Of a DNA stretch of 64,000 nucleotides, positions 1 to 9,085 are shown piece after piece. The DNA is taken from assembly GCF_000803315.1 (NCBI RefSeq), contig NZ_JRMH01000001.1:2976001-3040000 (forward strand). Reading direction: 5' to 3'. The position numbers were made by a program, and so were the translations under genes. This stretch comes from Pectobacterium actinidiae. Its GTDB lineage: Bacteria > Pseudomonadota > Gammaproteobacteria > Enterobacterales > Enterobacteriaceae. How positions within the stretch are numbered: position 1 is the first letter of the stretch; every line of letters starts with the position of its first letter. The notes under the pieces are model-generated. The model saw only the letters and a program-made list of their open reading frames with translations. It ran no database searches and was not told the DNA's origin.

Positions 1-445
1 TGAGCCCGATAACGGCTACGGAACAGGCTAATGTCGCCAACAGCGGCGGTAGCCGAATCGCCACCACCAGCGCCGCATTCACCGCGCCTGCTAATAACGC
101 CGCCCCTGCCACGTACACAATCAACCACGAATAGCTGATATCCGCGTTCGTCAAACCGTCGCTGATTATCGCTACGGCAAGTACCGCAATCGCGGGCAGC
201 GAGAGATCGATACCGCCAGAGACAACATCATCACCGCCGCCCGTAATGACGCAGACTAGCCCGAAGCACAGGATCGCCAGCGGCGCGCTTTGCCGCAAAA
301 TAATGGTGATGTTTTGCCAACTGAGAAAATAAGGCGCACTCAGGCAGAGGAATAGCAGCAGCGCCGCAAACAGTAGTAAGGGAATATGATTGAAAAGTCG
401 GGCTACACGCGGCGTCGAGCGGAGGGATTGTAGGGCGCGAGTCAT
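1..445 (-). CDS. Sugar ABC transporter permease, ribose-type (RbsC family), 3' end beyond window
   Basis: Inner-membrane permease of a CUT2 sugar importer. Only the first 148 codons are inside the window; the gene runs off the left edge. The translation begins MTRALQSLRST and continues as hydrophobic segments carrying the GGxDLS-like signature of RbsC permeases (GGIDLSLPAIAVLA near residue 80). The start ATG overlaps the stop of the ATPase gene in an ATGA, so the two are translationally coupled. It is the last visible gene of a binding protein-ATPase-permease operon. The substrate cannot be read from this part. Confidence 0.85.
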   Translation of the reverse strand, partial: MTRALQSLRSTPRVARLFNHIPLLLFAALLLFLCLSAPYFLSWQNITIILRQSAPLAILCFGLVCVITGGGDDVVSGGIDLSLPAIAVLAVAIISDGLTNADISYSWLIVYVAGAALLAGAVNAALVVAIRLPPLLATLACSVAVIGL

Positions 446-1989
446 ACCGCCTCCTGCGTTCGGCCGCTGCTGGTCAACGCCAGCAGACTATCCAGCGAGA
501 GGAGTTCCGTCGGCACATCGGCGATGAGCTCACCACGCCACATCACCAGAATGCGATCGCAAAGCCCCAGGAGTTCGCCGTCATCACTGGAAGAGACAAT
601 AACAGCTCGCCCTTCTGCCGCGAGCTGTCGGGTAAGCTGATAAATTTCCGCTTTCGCGCCAATATCGACGCCCAGCGTCGGTTCATCAAGAATAAATAGC
701 CGGGTATCGGTCTTTAGCCAGCGCGCCAGTATCACCTTCTGCTGGTTGCCGCCGCTTAAATTACGCACAGGAACGCTGACATCGCGCGGCCGGATATCCA
801 GCGTCTGCGCCAGATGAGTCGCCTGCGCTACCGCTTGCTTACGCCGCAGCCAACCGCGCCAGGCTACCGCAGGTAAAGAAGCCAGATTGATATTGTCCGC
901 CACCGATAGCGGTAAAATCAGCCCGTCATGACGACGATCGCGCGGCACCAGCGCCATTTTCTGTGCGATGGCCTGTACCGGAGAATGTGGTCGCAGCGTC
1001 TGACCATTGATCGCAATATGTCCCTCACGGGCGGGCGAAATACCATAGAGTGCATCAATCAGCGCCTCACGCCCCGAGCCTAACAGCCCTGCTATGCCAA
1101 CGATTTCTCCCGCCGCGACCTGAAAACTAATCGGCTGGAAATGTTGTCGATCCGTCAGTTGTTCAACCTGTAGCAAAGGCGTCTCACTTCTCTCTGTCTT
1201 TCGTTTCCCGTCAAACAGGCTAGCAATCTCCCGTCCCACCATCAGGCGAATCATTCCATCGATATCCTTCGTCTCAGGATTTTCCAGCGTCGTCACGCCC
1301 TTACCATTGCGTAACACGGTGACGCGATCGCAGATATCCGCAATTTCATTGAGATAGTGGGAAACATAGATAATGGCGATGCCGCGCTGTTTCAGCGTCT
1401 GGAGCATATGCAGTAGTTGCGTGGCTTCACGCGCCTCCAGCGGCGCGGTCGGTTCATCAAACACCACCAGCCGCGCCTTACCATCAATCAGTGCCCGCGC
1501 AATCTGTACCAGTTTACGTTGCGCCAAACTTAAATCCCGAATCAGCAGGTTGGCATCTATCGATAAATTGAACGTGTGTTGAAAAAACTGTTCCGTTTCA
1601 CGCCGCATCGCCCGACGATCGACACCTCGCCAACGGCTCACCATTTCCTGCCCGAGAAACACCGATTCCGCCACGGTAAAATGGGGAATCAGATGCAGTT
1701 CCTGATGGATAAAACGAATGCCGTGCGCGTGAATAACCGCTGGCGTCACGGCGGTCAGCCGCTGTCCATCGATAGCAATCTCACCGCTGTCTGCGGCATA
1801 GACCCCAGCCAGCACCTTGATTAAGGTCGATTTCCCCGCGCCGTTTTCCCCAATCAGGCCAAGAATTTCTCCCGGCCGAACCGTTAGTGATACGTTGTCC
1901 AGCGCGGAAATCCCCGAGAACTGCTTGCTGATATGCGTCATTGCCAAACCGCCGCCGGACGGCGACGGGGCTGAGTGATATCCCGACAT
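442..1989 (-). CDS. Sugar ABC transporter ATP-binding protein (RbsA/MglA family)
   Basis: Duplicated ATPase of a CUT2 sugar importer, 515 aa as usual for RbsA-like proteins. The first nucleotide-binding domain has Walker A GENGAGKST near residue 48 and Walker B VVFDEPTAPL. The second has a degenerate Walker A (GLLGSGREAL), a clear signature LSGGNQQK and Walker B FILDEPTLGVD, the usual asymmetry of this family. The start lies 4 bases after the binding-protein stop, and the stop overlaps the permease start, so the three genes form one tight operon. With mtnD divergent next door, methylthioribose is a possible substrate, but that is context only. Confidence 0.9.
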   Translation of the reverse strand: MSGYHSAPSPSGGGLAMTHISKQFSGISALDNVSLTVRPGEILGLIGENGAGKSTLIKVLAGVYAADSGEIAIDGQRLTAVTPAVIHAHGIRFIHQELHLIPHFTVAESVFLGQEMVSRWRGVDRRAMRRETEQFFQHTFNLSIDANLLIRDLSLAQRKLVQIARALIDGKARLVVFDEPTAPLEAREATQLLHMLQTLKQRGIAIIYVSHYLNEIADICDRVTVLRNGKGVTTLENPETKDIDGMIRLMVGREIASLFDGKRKTERSETPLLQVEQLTDRQHFQPISFQVAAGEIVGIAGLLGSGREALIDALYGISPAREGHIAINGQTLRPHSPVQAIAQKMALVPRDRRHDGLILPLSVADNINLASLPAVAWRGWLRRKQAVAQATHLAQTLDIRPRDVSVPVRNLSGGNQQKVILARWLKTDTRLFILDEPTLGVDIGAKAEIYQLTRQLAAEGRAVIVSSSDDGELLGLCDRILVMWRGELIADVPTELLSLDSLLALTSSGRTQEAV

Positions 1990-1993
1990 AGCC

Positions 1994-2977
1994 TTACTTC
2001 AGTTCGCCATAGCCAAGCTGTTTATAGACCGCTTTGGCTTCTGCCTCCCCTTTGACGGGCAACACTGGCACAAACGTCTGCGGTAGAAGCGTAGCACCCG
2101 CGAAATAGCGAGCGACGTTTTTCGCCGATGTGGTGCCAATCAGACGCGGCTGCTGCGCAACGTTGGCAACAAACGGGCTGCCTTTCTCCGCCATAATTTC
2201 CAGCGTTTCTGGCCCGGCATCAATTGCCGTGACCTTCACATCCTTGTCACGCCCGGTTTCTTCCAATGCCTGCACCACGCCGATGGCCGGTTGATCCCAG
2301 CAGGCAACGTGGATTGCATCCAGCGTACCTTTTGGATGCTGGCTCAGCAGCTCAAGGGTTTTCTTGCGCGCATCTTCCGGCGAGTTGGAATATTGCTCAG
2401 CCAGCTCAGGCTGAATGATTTTGATCCCCGGATAATCTTGCAGGACGTATTTCCACAAATCATAGCGGATACCACAGATTCGCAGCGCGTTGGAGAACGC
2501 GTTAAACACCGCAATATTGCCTTTTCCACCCAGCGCATCCGCCGTGTAGCGCCCAATCGTCGAACCGAGCGCGTAGTTATCTGAGGTTGTGTTATTAATG
2601 GAGTAAGACGAAACGTGATCGACGGTGAAAACCGGAATTTTCGCGTCACGCAGCGCTTTAAACTTTGGTTCTACCGCACTATCACCGAGAATACTGATCA
2701 CCGCATCCACCTTACGTGCCAGCAGGATATCGTGGTTATTGGCATGAACCTGATTATCACGCCCACCATCCACGCCCACGACCTGCCCACCGAGTTTCTC
2801 AATTTCTTCGGTCGCCCCTTTGTAGGCCTCACGATCCCAAAAATGCTGTGTCCCTACGACGGCAACGCCAATGGTTTTTCCCTTCAACGACAGTGTCTCA
2901 TCAGCCGCCTGAACAGAGGTCATCACCCCCGCAGCCAGCACGCATGCAGCAAGACGAGAAAAGCGAGTCTTCATCAT
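1994..2977 (-). CDS. Periplasmic sugar-binding protein of the ABC importer (RbsB-like)
   Basis: Periplasmic solute receptor that delivers substrate to the neighbouring permease and ATPase. The protein starts MMKTRFSRLAACVLAAGV, a typical signal peptide with likely cleavage after SVQA, followed by KTIGVAVVGTQHFWDRE, the first strand of a periplasmic-binding type 1 fold. ATG at 2977 is preferred over the upstream in-frame codon at 3025 because it places the signal peptide at the N-terminus. It is the first gene of the operon. A few cysteines (ICGIRY, HVACWDQ) are unusual for RbsB but common among paralogues. The ligand is unknown. Confidence 0.85.
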   Translation of the reverse strand: MMKTRFSRLAACVLAAGVMTSVQAADETLSLKGKTIGVAVVGTQHFWDREAYKGATEEIEKLGGQVVGVDGGRDNQVHANNHDILLARKVDAVISILGDSAVEPKFKALRDAKIPVFTVDHVSSYSINNTTSDNYALGSTIGRYTADALGGKGNIAVFNAFSNALRICGIRYDLWKYVLQDYPGIKIIQPELAEQYSNSPEDARKKTLELLSQHPKGTLDAIHVACWDQPAIGVVQALEETGRDKDVKVTAIDAGPETLEIMAEKGSPFVANVAQQPRLIGTTSAKNVARYFAGATLLPQTFVPVLPVKGEAEAKAVYKQLGYGELK

Positions 2978-3212
2978 TTTTATCCCGGTTTTTATAAAAT
3001 TATTAGCAGTGAAAGAGATTAGCAACGGGAAAAGTTAAATCGAAATAACAAAAATGATAATGGCTAGTGATTAAATAGAAATAGCATTGATACACAGATG
3101 TGATGATTGTTACCTATTGAATTTGCAGTAATAAGTTATAAAAAAAGCATCTTGTTTTTTGTCCCCATAAAGTGAATGGTTAAGATTCTTCTATACCTAA
3201 GGGAAAGCCGAC

Positions 3213-3734
3213 ATGACAACGCTATCGATTTACCACCGTCCGCAGATCACACAGCCCGTCCAGCAGATCACCACGTTTAATGACATCGCTTCCCTGCTCG
3301 CCAGCGCCGGGATCCAGTTAGAACATTGGCAGACCGACGCACCTCCGCTCGACGCCAGCAGCGAAACTATTTTGACGCAGTACCATGCCGATATTGAACG
3401 TCTAAAACAGCAGGAAGGCTACACCTCTGCCGACGTGATCAGTCTGACGCCAGATCATGCCGATAGACTGGCGCTGCGGGAAAAGTTTCTTCAGGAACAC
3501 ACCCATAGTGAAGATGAAGTTCGCTTCTTCGTACGCGGCAGCGGAAGCTTCTTTGTGCCAATTGGCGAGCAGGTTTTCCAGCTTACCTGTGAGGCTGGCG
3601 ATCTCTTACGCGTTCCCGCCAACACGCCGCACTGGTTTGACTGCGGTGAATTTCCTGATTTTGTCGCGATCCGTATTTTTACCAATCCAGAAGGCTGGGT
3701 TGGGCACTTTACCGGACGGGAGACGTTTCACTAA
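3213..3734 (+). CDS. mtnD: Acireductone dioxygenase of the methionine salvage pathway
   Basis: Cupin-fold dioxygenase that splits acireductone; the Fe form gives the keto acid precursor of methionine and formate, the Ni form an off-pathway product with CO. The metal ligands are visible as H96, H98, E102 (EHTHSEDE) and H140 (NTPHWFD), at the same numbers as in the Klebsiella enzyme as I recall it. At 173 aa it is slightly shorter at the C-terminus than the usual 180. It stands alone: mtnB and mtnC are not adjacent. It is divergent from the sugar ABC importer across about 235 bases in which I see no MetJ box or SAM riboswitch. Confidence 0.88.
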   Translation: MTTLSIYHRPQITQPVQQITTFNDIASLLASAGIQLEHWQTDAPPLDASSETILTQYHADIERLKQQEGYTSADVISLTPDHADRLALREKFLQEHTHSEDEVRFFVRGSGSFFVPIGEQVFQLTCEAGDLLRVPANTPHWFDCGEFPDFVAIRIFTNPEGWVGHFTGRETFH

Positions 3735-3826
3735 TTCCACAATTCCACGATCGTTTCTGCATTTCTCCGCCGTTCCCTTTATACTGTGCGTTTTGTACGA
3801 AGACGAACGGCGAGACCCCCTCCGTA

Positions 3827-4291
3827 ATGATGAACAACGATGTCCTGCGCAGCGTGCGCTATATGCTGAATTTCAATAATGACCACCTGCTGAAGATCCT
3901 GGCGCTGGTGGAGATGACCGTCCCTCCCCAGCAGTTGGCGAGCTACGTCAAAAAAGAGGGAGAGGAAGGCTATCAGCCTTGCCCGGACATCGTGATGAGT
4001 TATTTCCTGAATGGGCTGATTCTGCAAAAACGCGGTCAAGATGAAAACCAGCCTGCGCCGCAGTTTGAGCGCAAGATGACCAACAATATTATTCTGAAAA
4101 AGCTGCGTGTCGCGTTTTCACTCAAAACCGATGATATTCAGGCGATCCTGCTGGCACAGAATTTTCGCATTTCAGTGCCGGAAGTCACCGCGATGATGCG
4201 CGCGCCTGACCATAAAAACTATCGTACCTGCGGCGATCAGGTGATCCGCTACTTCCTGAAAGGGCTGACGGCGCGAGTCCGTAAAGGCTAA
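3827..4291 (+). CDS. yehS: YehS-family DUF1456 protein
   Basis: Cytoplasmic protein of unknown function, 154 aa, with two copies of the DUF1456 module. Each repeat has the pattern NDxLRxxRY...FLNGLI: residues 3-64 begin NNDVLRSVRYML and residues about 85-150 begin NNIILKKLRVAF and end VIRYFLKGL. The length and both repeats match E. coli YehS. Start could be ATG 3827 or 3830. A possible -10 box TATACT sits at 3779-3784. A terminator follows directly, so this looks like a single-gene unit. Confidence 0.88.
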   Translation: MMNNDVLRSVRYMLNFNNDHLLKILALVEMTVPPQQLASYVKKEGEEGYQPCPDIVMSYFLNGLILQKRGQDENQPAPQFERKMTNNIILKKLRVAFSLKTDDIQAILLAQNFRISVPEVTAMMRAPDHKNYRTCGDQVIRYFLKGLTARVRKG

Positions 4292-4316
4292 AAGCAACGC
4301 GTTAGCGAAAGGACGT

Positions 4317-4369
4317 GAGCGTTGCCTGACTGACCTTTCTCGTAAAGGCATCAGCAACGCTCGGTTTTT
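4317..4369 (+). terminator. Intrinsic terminator after yehS
   Basis: Inverted repeat GAGCGTTGC (4317-4325) with GCAACGCTC (4354-4362), extended inward by TGA/TCA, followed by GGTTTTT. It lies 26 bases after the yehS stop. Confidence 0.75.
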
Positions 4370-4393
4370 AGTGCGGTATTGTTTAGTACAGTA

Positions 4394-4651
4394 TCAATGC
4401 TGTGTGTCATGCAGGATAGCCGTAACCAGTTGCTCCAGCTCTGCTTCCTCAAGCTGAGTGACCTGCTGCACACTATGCTTATCCATCCCTGTGAGTAATA
4501 AATTACGGGCAATTTGTCTGGCACTGCTTTTCATTCCTTGTTCAATGCCCTGCTCCAACCCTTGTTCTAGCCCTTGCGCCAATCCTTGTTGAATGCCGTG
4601 TTGGATTCCTTCTTCGAATCCCATTTTTTTCAGTTGTTCTGCAATCGTCAT
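4394..4651 (-). CDS. Intragenic small protein in the rpn gene (RpnS-type C-terminal product)
   Basis: In-frame internal ATG at 4651 is preceded by a perfect Shine-Dalgarno AGGAGG (4657-4662) with a 5-base spacer, better than the ribosome site of many genes in this window. The product would be 85 aa, starting MTIAEQLKKMGFEEG: the tetrapeptide-repeat region and helical tail without the nuclease domain. In E. coli, small proteins made from inside rpn genes (RpnS) are reported to inhibit the full-length nuclease. An equivalent antitoxin here is inferred from position and the ribosome site; no expression evidence is available. Confidence 0.72.
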   Translation of the reverse strand: MTIAEQLKKMGFEEGIQHGIQQGLAQGLEQGLEQGIEQGMKSSARQIARNLLLTGMDKHSVQQVTQLEEAELEQLVTAILHDTQH

Positions 4652-5362
4652 AATGTCCTCCTGACCGGTTGATAGCGGTGCAGCCAGTGCGTTAATGAAA
4701 TCTGCGGGTTTGGATGTGTTTCCCGCTTGTGCAATATAAAATAACAGCGCCCGACGCTGCGTCAGTGGCACCGACCAGCGTTCAAATAGTAACCCAATCT
4801 CCCGCGCCAACTCCAGCATATCACGGGTACGAATATGCTTCTGTACCAGTTCCAGTAACGCCATACGTCGGTGCGTACGGATTTCATCGTCTGGCATAAC
4901 AGTTAAATCCACCAGCGGGAAAGGCTGTTCATACAGTGCTTGTGCCAGTACGGGATCGGCGAAGTTGTCCAGCCAGCGAAGGCTGTAGGGATAAGGACGC
5001 GCTCTGCCATGATAAAACAGCAGTGGCACCACCAGCGGTAAGCGATCGTGCCCCTGATCCAGATGTTGCTGCATGGCAGCCAGACAATAGCGCAGTAGCC
5101 GGAAAGCCATCTGCTTTTCCGGGCGGCTTTGGTGTTCAATCACACAGTAAATATATCCTTTACCTGCGGTGGTACGCAGCGAGTACAGCACGTCCGATAC
5201 CCGCGCGCGCAGCTTTTCATCAATAAACGACGCGGATTCCAGTTGCAGCGTGCTGAAATCACAGCGTTTGCGGATTTCATCCGGCAGATGAATCGTCAGA
5301 AAATCCCGTGCGACCGCGATATCGCTGAGAAACTGTTTGAAGATCGCATCATGCGATGGCAT
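4394..5362 (-). CDS. Rpn-family PD-(D/E)XK nuclease (recombination-promoting nuclease / transposase_31)
   Basis: Predicted DNA endonuclease of the RpnA-E family, known for RecA-independent recombination and recently for toxic anti-phage activity. 322 aa. The nuclease core is N-terminal: MPSHDAIFKQFL, then DVLYSL near residue 62 and YCVIEHQSRPEKQMAFRLLRY near residue 77, fitting the D...ExQ motif of the family. The C-terminal third holds six G[IL]xx tetrapeptide repeats followed by a helical tail. ATG 5362 is chosen for its AGGAG ribosome site; a codon 24 bases upstream lacks one. The gene contains an in-frame internal start (see the separate entry). No transposon ends were seen around it. Confidence 0.87.
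   Translation of the reverse strand: MPSHDAIFKQFLSDIAVARDFLTIHLPDEIRKRCDFSTLQLESASFIDEKLRARVSDVLYSLRTTAGKGYIYCVIEHQSRPEKQMAFRLLRYCLAAMQQHLDQGHDRLPLVVPLLFYHGRARPYPYSLRWLDNFADPVLAQALYEQPFPLVDLTVMPDDEIRTHRRMALLELVQKHIRTRDMLELAREIGLLFERWSVPLTQRRALLFYIAQAGNTSKPADFINALAAPLSTGQEDIMTIAEQLKKMGFEEGIQHGIQQGLAQGLEQGLEQGIEQGMKSSARQIARNLLLTGMDKHSVQQVTQLEEAELEQLVTAILHDTQH
4538..4609 (-). repeat. 12-bp coding tandem repeat (GxxQ tetrapeptides) in rpn
   Basis: Six units encode GIQH-GIQQ-GLAQ-GLEQ-GLEQ-GIEQ. The DNA units are near identical variants of a 12-base word read as CC(T/C)TGTTC(C/T)A on the plus strand. In-frame expansion or contraction would change both the nuclease and the internal small protein equally. 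Confidence 0.85.
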
Positions 5363-5455
5363 CTCGTCTCCTTCCCTGTAGACCATGACTGAAAATTCAA
5401 TAGAGAGGGTAACGGGGATGCGATAACAAAGCAGAAAACAGCGGAGAAAGTGGAA

Positions 5456-5492
5456 AGCGCCTCGAAGAAAAATCGGTTTATTTCGAGGCGCT
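5456..5492 (-). terminator. Hairpin downstream of cobA, probable end of the nas operon
   Basis: Perfect 11-bp inverted repeat AGCGCCTCGAA / TTCGAGGCGCT with a 15-base loop, 25 bases beyond the cobA stop. On the minus strand it is followed only by TTTCC, so it is a modest rather than strong terminator. Confidence 0.6.
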
Positions 5493-5517
5493 GGCCGTAG
5501 GCAGGGAGCCGTTGCCG

Positions 5518-6351
5518 TCAGGCGGCTGCATGCTTTTCCATCGTCAACCGCGCAGGGGCAGCGTCGACCTTCAACGCCGGATGACGACAGAAGCGGACGA
5601 CGTCACCGACCACCAGCAGGCTCGGCGACTGTGGCTGATAGCGAGCCAGCAATGCCGGTAAGGTTGCCAGCGTCGCCGTTAACAGTCGCTGATCCGGCTG
5701 CGTACCGCGTTCAATAATCGCGACGGGCGTCTGCGCGGACAGCCCGTGTTCGATCAGGCGCTGGCACAGTCGACTGCTGTGGCTCAGCCCCATGTAGAAC
5801 ACCAGCGTTTGCTGGCTGTCCGCCAGCGTCGGCCAGTCCAGTTGCGGTTCGCCATCGCGCGAATGGCCGGTCACGAAGCGCACTGACTGCGCACAGGCAC
5901 GGTGCGTCAGCGGTAGCCCCACGGCCGCCGCACAGCCTGTCGCGGCAGTAATACCGGGCACGACATGGCAGATAATCCCCGCCTGCTGGGCATAGTCCAT
6001 CTCCTCGCCGCCACGACCAAAAATAAAGGGATCGCCGCCTTTCAGACGGATCACCCGCTGCCCGGCCTGCGCCAGCTCGACCAACAGCTGATTGATTTTT
6101 TCCTGTGACAGACGGTGGCAGCCGCGTGTTTTTCCGACATCGATACACAGCGCCTGCTCCGGCACCAGATCCATAATCTCCGCCGACACCAGCCGATCAT
6201 AGACCACTACATCCGCCTGCTGGATTGCGCGCAACGCCTTCAGCGTCAGTAGTTCCGCATCACCCGGCCCGGCTCCTACCAGCCAGATTTCACCGCCGAG
6301 TATGGGCTGACGCCGTTGGCCTGCGGCCAATATTGATTGTGTTGTCATCAT
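5518..6351 (-). CDS. cobA: Uroporphyrinogen-III C-methyltransferase (SUMT)
   Basis: SAM-dependent enzyme that methylates uroporphyrinogen III to precorrin-2, the first step to siroheme. 277 aa of the single-domain CobA/NirE type, not the fused CysG. Family motifs are visible: [15 protein letters not shown] near residue 25, [21 protein letters not shown] near residue 100 and [11 protein letters not shown] near residue 133. It is the last gene of the nitrate operon, 25 bases after nasA, and supplies the siroheme needed by the nitrite reductase module. ATG 6351 has an AGGTG ribosome site. Oxidation and iron insertion must come from a cysG-like gene elsewhere. Confidence 0.9.
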   Translation of the reverse strand: MMTTQSILAAGQRRQPILGGEIWLVGAGPGDAELLTLKALRAIQQADVVVYDRLVSAEIMDLVPEQALCIDVGKTRGCHRLSQEKINQLLVELAQAGQRVIRLKGGDPFIFGRGGEEMDYAQQAGIICHVVPGITAATGCAAAVGLPLTHRACAQSVRFVTGHSRDGEPQLDWPTLADSQQTLVFYMGLSHSSRLCQRLIEHGLSAQTPVAIIERGTQPDQRLLTATLATLPALLARYQPQSPSLLVVGDVVRFCRHPALKVDAAPARLTMEKHAAA

Positions 6352-6376
6352 GTCACACCTCATTACGCCGTGGCGC

Positions 6377-9085
6377 TCAACCTGCTTTTTTCAATTCATT
6401 GACCGTTATCGGCACATGCTGGCTCAATAAGGCCTTCAGTTCGGGGATACAGGAACCGCAGTTGGTACCACATTTCAGCGTGCCGCCTAACGCTGCCACG
6501 CTGTGACACCCCTTACGAATCGCGCCGACGATGATTTCTTCACCAACGCTATAGCAACTGCAAATCGTGGCTCCCTGCTTCACCTGTCCTTGTGGAGCCT
6601 GACCCGCCAGCAGCGCATGGCGCTCATGCGGTAGCTGCGGTGACGTGGCAAACGCCTGACGCACCGCATCGCTATCAATACGCAGCACCTGCGCACTGAC
6701 ATAGCAAGCCAACACCACGCGCCCAGCGCGCCAGCCAATCAGGTGAAATACGCCATTGCCCTGCGCAACCTGACACTGCATATTTTCCAACCCATAGTGT
6801 TCAGTCAGCCATGCCTGCCAATCGTCTACTGGCTCGCGGTCAGCAAACAGATACTGCGTCACGCCTTCATGAGGGATCTTGCTCCAGTAGGTGGCGGGGG
6901 GCGGTAGAACGTCATGCTCGGCAGGCAACGTTAATGGCGCTGAAACGGGTTCGTCAGTAAAAAACAGCGTTGCCTGCCAGGCGGTATGCCAGGGCTGGAC
7001 ACGCACCCGGCTGTGCTTGCTTTCCGGCTGGCCGGAATGGGGATCGGTAATCGGTGCGACTAAACTGTCAGCCCGCGCCTGTGCGCTGAACTGCTGATTC
7101 CAGTGCATCGGTACAAACACGCTGCCGCGCGCCTGCCCGGCATCAAGCCGCGCTCGCGCCAGCATCCAGCCGTGCACCGACGACAGACGCACCAAATCAC
7201 CCGCCTGAATATCATGCGTCTGCGCATCCTGTGGGTGCAGTTCGCAGTAGGGTTCACTGATATGACGCATCAGCCGAGCCGCTTTGCCAGTGCGCGTCAT
7301 GGTGTGCCACTGATCGCGAATACGTCCGGTGTTCAGAATCAGCGGATACGCCGTGCTCCACGGACTTTGCGGCAGCGACGGCGTGACGGCGACCAGACGC
7401 GCTTTGCCATCGGCATGCCAGAATCGGCCATCGTCACCCAGTCGGGCGCGTCCGTTCGGGAATGCCGCATTCACCGGCCACTGTATCGGTTCCAACTGCT
7501 GCCACTGTTGATTGCTGAGCGTCGCCAGCCCGCTGATATCAAACGCACGGCTACCGTCATTCTCAAACCCGGACAGCGCCGCATGTTCACGAAAAATCTC
7601 CGCCGGATGCTGATAAGCAAATGCCTCGGAAAACCCCATGCGCTGCGCCACCTGACTCAGCATCCACCAGTCGGCTTTGGCTTCCCCCGGCGCGGGCAGA
7701 AAGGCACGCTGGCGAGATAGGCGACGTTCGGAGTTGGTCACCGTGCCGTCTTTTTCTCCCCAGCCCAACGCAGGTAGTAAAATATCGGCGGTTTCTGCGG
7801 TATCGGTATGACGCATCACCTCTGAGACGATCACCAGCGGGCAGCGCTCCAGCGCCTGTTTCACCCGGTCAGCGTCCGGCATCGATACCACCGGATTGGT
7901 GCCCATCACCCATACCGCTTTAACATCACCACGTTCTACTGCGCGAAATAGGTCTACCGCATTCAGGCCAGGCTGTGTCGCCACGTTATCGCTCTGCCAG
8001 AAGCGCCCAACCCTCTCAATATCTTGTGGCGTAAAACCCATATGGCTGGCGAGCTGATTGGCCAGGCCGCCCACTTCCCGCCCGCCCATCGCATTGGGCT
8101 GTCCGGTTATCGAAAAAGGACCACTGCCGGGTAAACCGATTTTGCCGCTCAGGAGATGGGCATTGATGATGGCATTGCATTTGTCACTGCCCGAAGACGA
8201 TTGGTTAACACCCTGCGAATAGAGCGTGACCACTTTTTCATGAGTGGTGAACAGATGGTAGAAGCGCTCGATATCGGCTTCATCAAGCTGGCAGAAATCT
8301 GCCACCTGCGCCACCGACCATGCTTGCGCTGACTGTAGCGCATCCTCTACGCCGGAAAAACGCTCAGCCAATGCAGTGCGATCGAGGCATGAATCCTGCG
8401 CAAGCCAATGCAGCAGGCCGTTGAACAGCCCCGCATCGCTGCCGGGCTGCAACGATAAATGCAGATCGGCAATGTCACAGGTTGCGGTACGCCGTGGATC
8501 GACCACCACCACCTGCATCTGTGGCCGCTGCTGCTTCGCCTGCACCAGCCGCTGATAGACCACCGGATGCGCCCAGGCGGTATTGGAACCGACAAGCACC
8601 ACCACATCCGCCAGTTCGATGTCTTCATAACTACACGGAACGGCGTCCGCTCCCAGCCCACGCTTATAGCCAATCACCGCAGACGCCATGCACAGGCGCG
8701 AATTGGTATCCATGTTAGCGACGCCGATGAAGCCCTTCATCAGCTTGTTGGCGACGTAATAATCTTCGGTCAACAATTGGCCTGAACCATAAAACGCCAC
8801 CGACTGCGGGCCGTGCTGCTGCATGGTCGCCAGCAGTCGTTCGGCCACCGTATCGAGCGCCTGTTCCCAGCTCACGCGACGCCCTTCCACCAGCGGCCAC
8901 AAGAGCCGGCCTTTCAAATCCAGCGTTTCACCCAGCGCAGAACCTTTGACGCACAGCCGACCCAAATTCGCGGGGTGTACGGGATCCCCGCTGATCTTTA
9001 CCGCACCTTGCCCATCGTGTTCTGCCAGCACGCCACAGCCGACGCCACAATAGGGGCAGGTTGTCCGACAGACGTGCGCGTTCAT
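6377..9085 (-). CDS. nasA: Assimilatory nitrate reductase catalytic subunit
   Basis: Cytoplasmic molybdopterin enzyme reducing nitrate to nitrite, 902 aa. The N-terminus [19 protein letters not shown] carries the [4Fe-4S] cysteines. Molybdopterin-binding regions follow ([32 protein letters not shown]), with a C-terminal dinucleotide-binding domain near residues 650-750. The last ~60 residues are a BFD-like [2Fe-2S] domain (CSCYSVGE...[12 protein letters not shown]), typical of Klebsiella-type NasA. The start at 9085 overlaps the upstream stop (ATGA), so a 22-residue longer reading is rejected. Electrons presumably come from the NasC-like domain encoded just upstream. Confidence 0.93.
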   Translation of the reverse strand: MNAHVCRTTCPYCGVGCGVLAEHDGQGAVKISGDPVHPANLGRLCVKGSALGETLDLKGRLLWPLVEGRRVSWEQALDTVAERLLATMQQHGPQSVAFYGSGQLLTEDYYVANKLMKGFIGVANMDTNSRLCMASAVIGYKRGLGADAVPCSYEDIELADVVVLVGSNTAWAHPVVYQRLVQAKQQRPQMQVVVVDPRRTATCDIADLHLSLQPGSDAGLFNGLLHWLAQDSCLDRTALAERFSGVEDALQSAQAWSVAQVADFCQLDEADIERFYHLFTTHEKVVTLYSQGVNQSSSGSDKCNAIINAHLLSGKIGLPGSGPFSITGQPNAMGGREVGGLANQLASHMGFTPQDIERVGRFWQSDNVATQPGLNAVDLFRAVERGDVKAVWVMGTNPVVSMPDADRVKQALERCPLVIVSEVMRHTDTAETADILLPALGWGEKDGTVTNSERRLSRQRAFLPAPGEAKADWWMLSQVAQRMGFSEAFAYQHPAEIFREHAALSGFENDGSRAFDISGLATLSNQQWQQLEPIQWPVNAAFPNGRARLGDDGRFWHADGKARLVAVTPSLPQSPWSTAYPLILNTGRIRDQWHTMTRTGKAARLMRHISEPYCELHPQDAQTHDIQAGDLVRLSSVHGWMLARARLDAGQARGSVFVPMHWNQQFSAQARADSLVAPITDPHSGQPESKHSRVRVQPWHTAWQATLFFTDEPVSAPLTLPAEHDVLPPPATYWSKIPHEGVTQYLFADREPVDDWQAWLTEHYGLENMQCQVAQGNGVFHLIGWRAGRVVLACYVSAQVLRIDSDAVRQAFATSPQLPHERHALLAGQAPQGQVKQGATICSCYSVGEEIIVGAIRKGCHSVAALGGTLKCGTNCGSCIPELKALLSQHVPITVNELKKAG

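Noticed and set aside
3026..3212. MetJ box or SAM riboswitch ahead of mtnD
   Set aside because: No AGACGTCT-like tandem and no riboswitch-like helices could be traced.
4394..5362. Rpn gene as an active insertion sequence
   Set aside because: No inverted ends or target duplication seen; the family name transposase_31 is historical and the domain is a PD-(D/E)XK nuclease.
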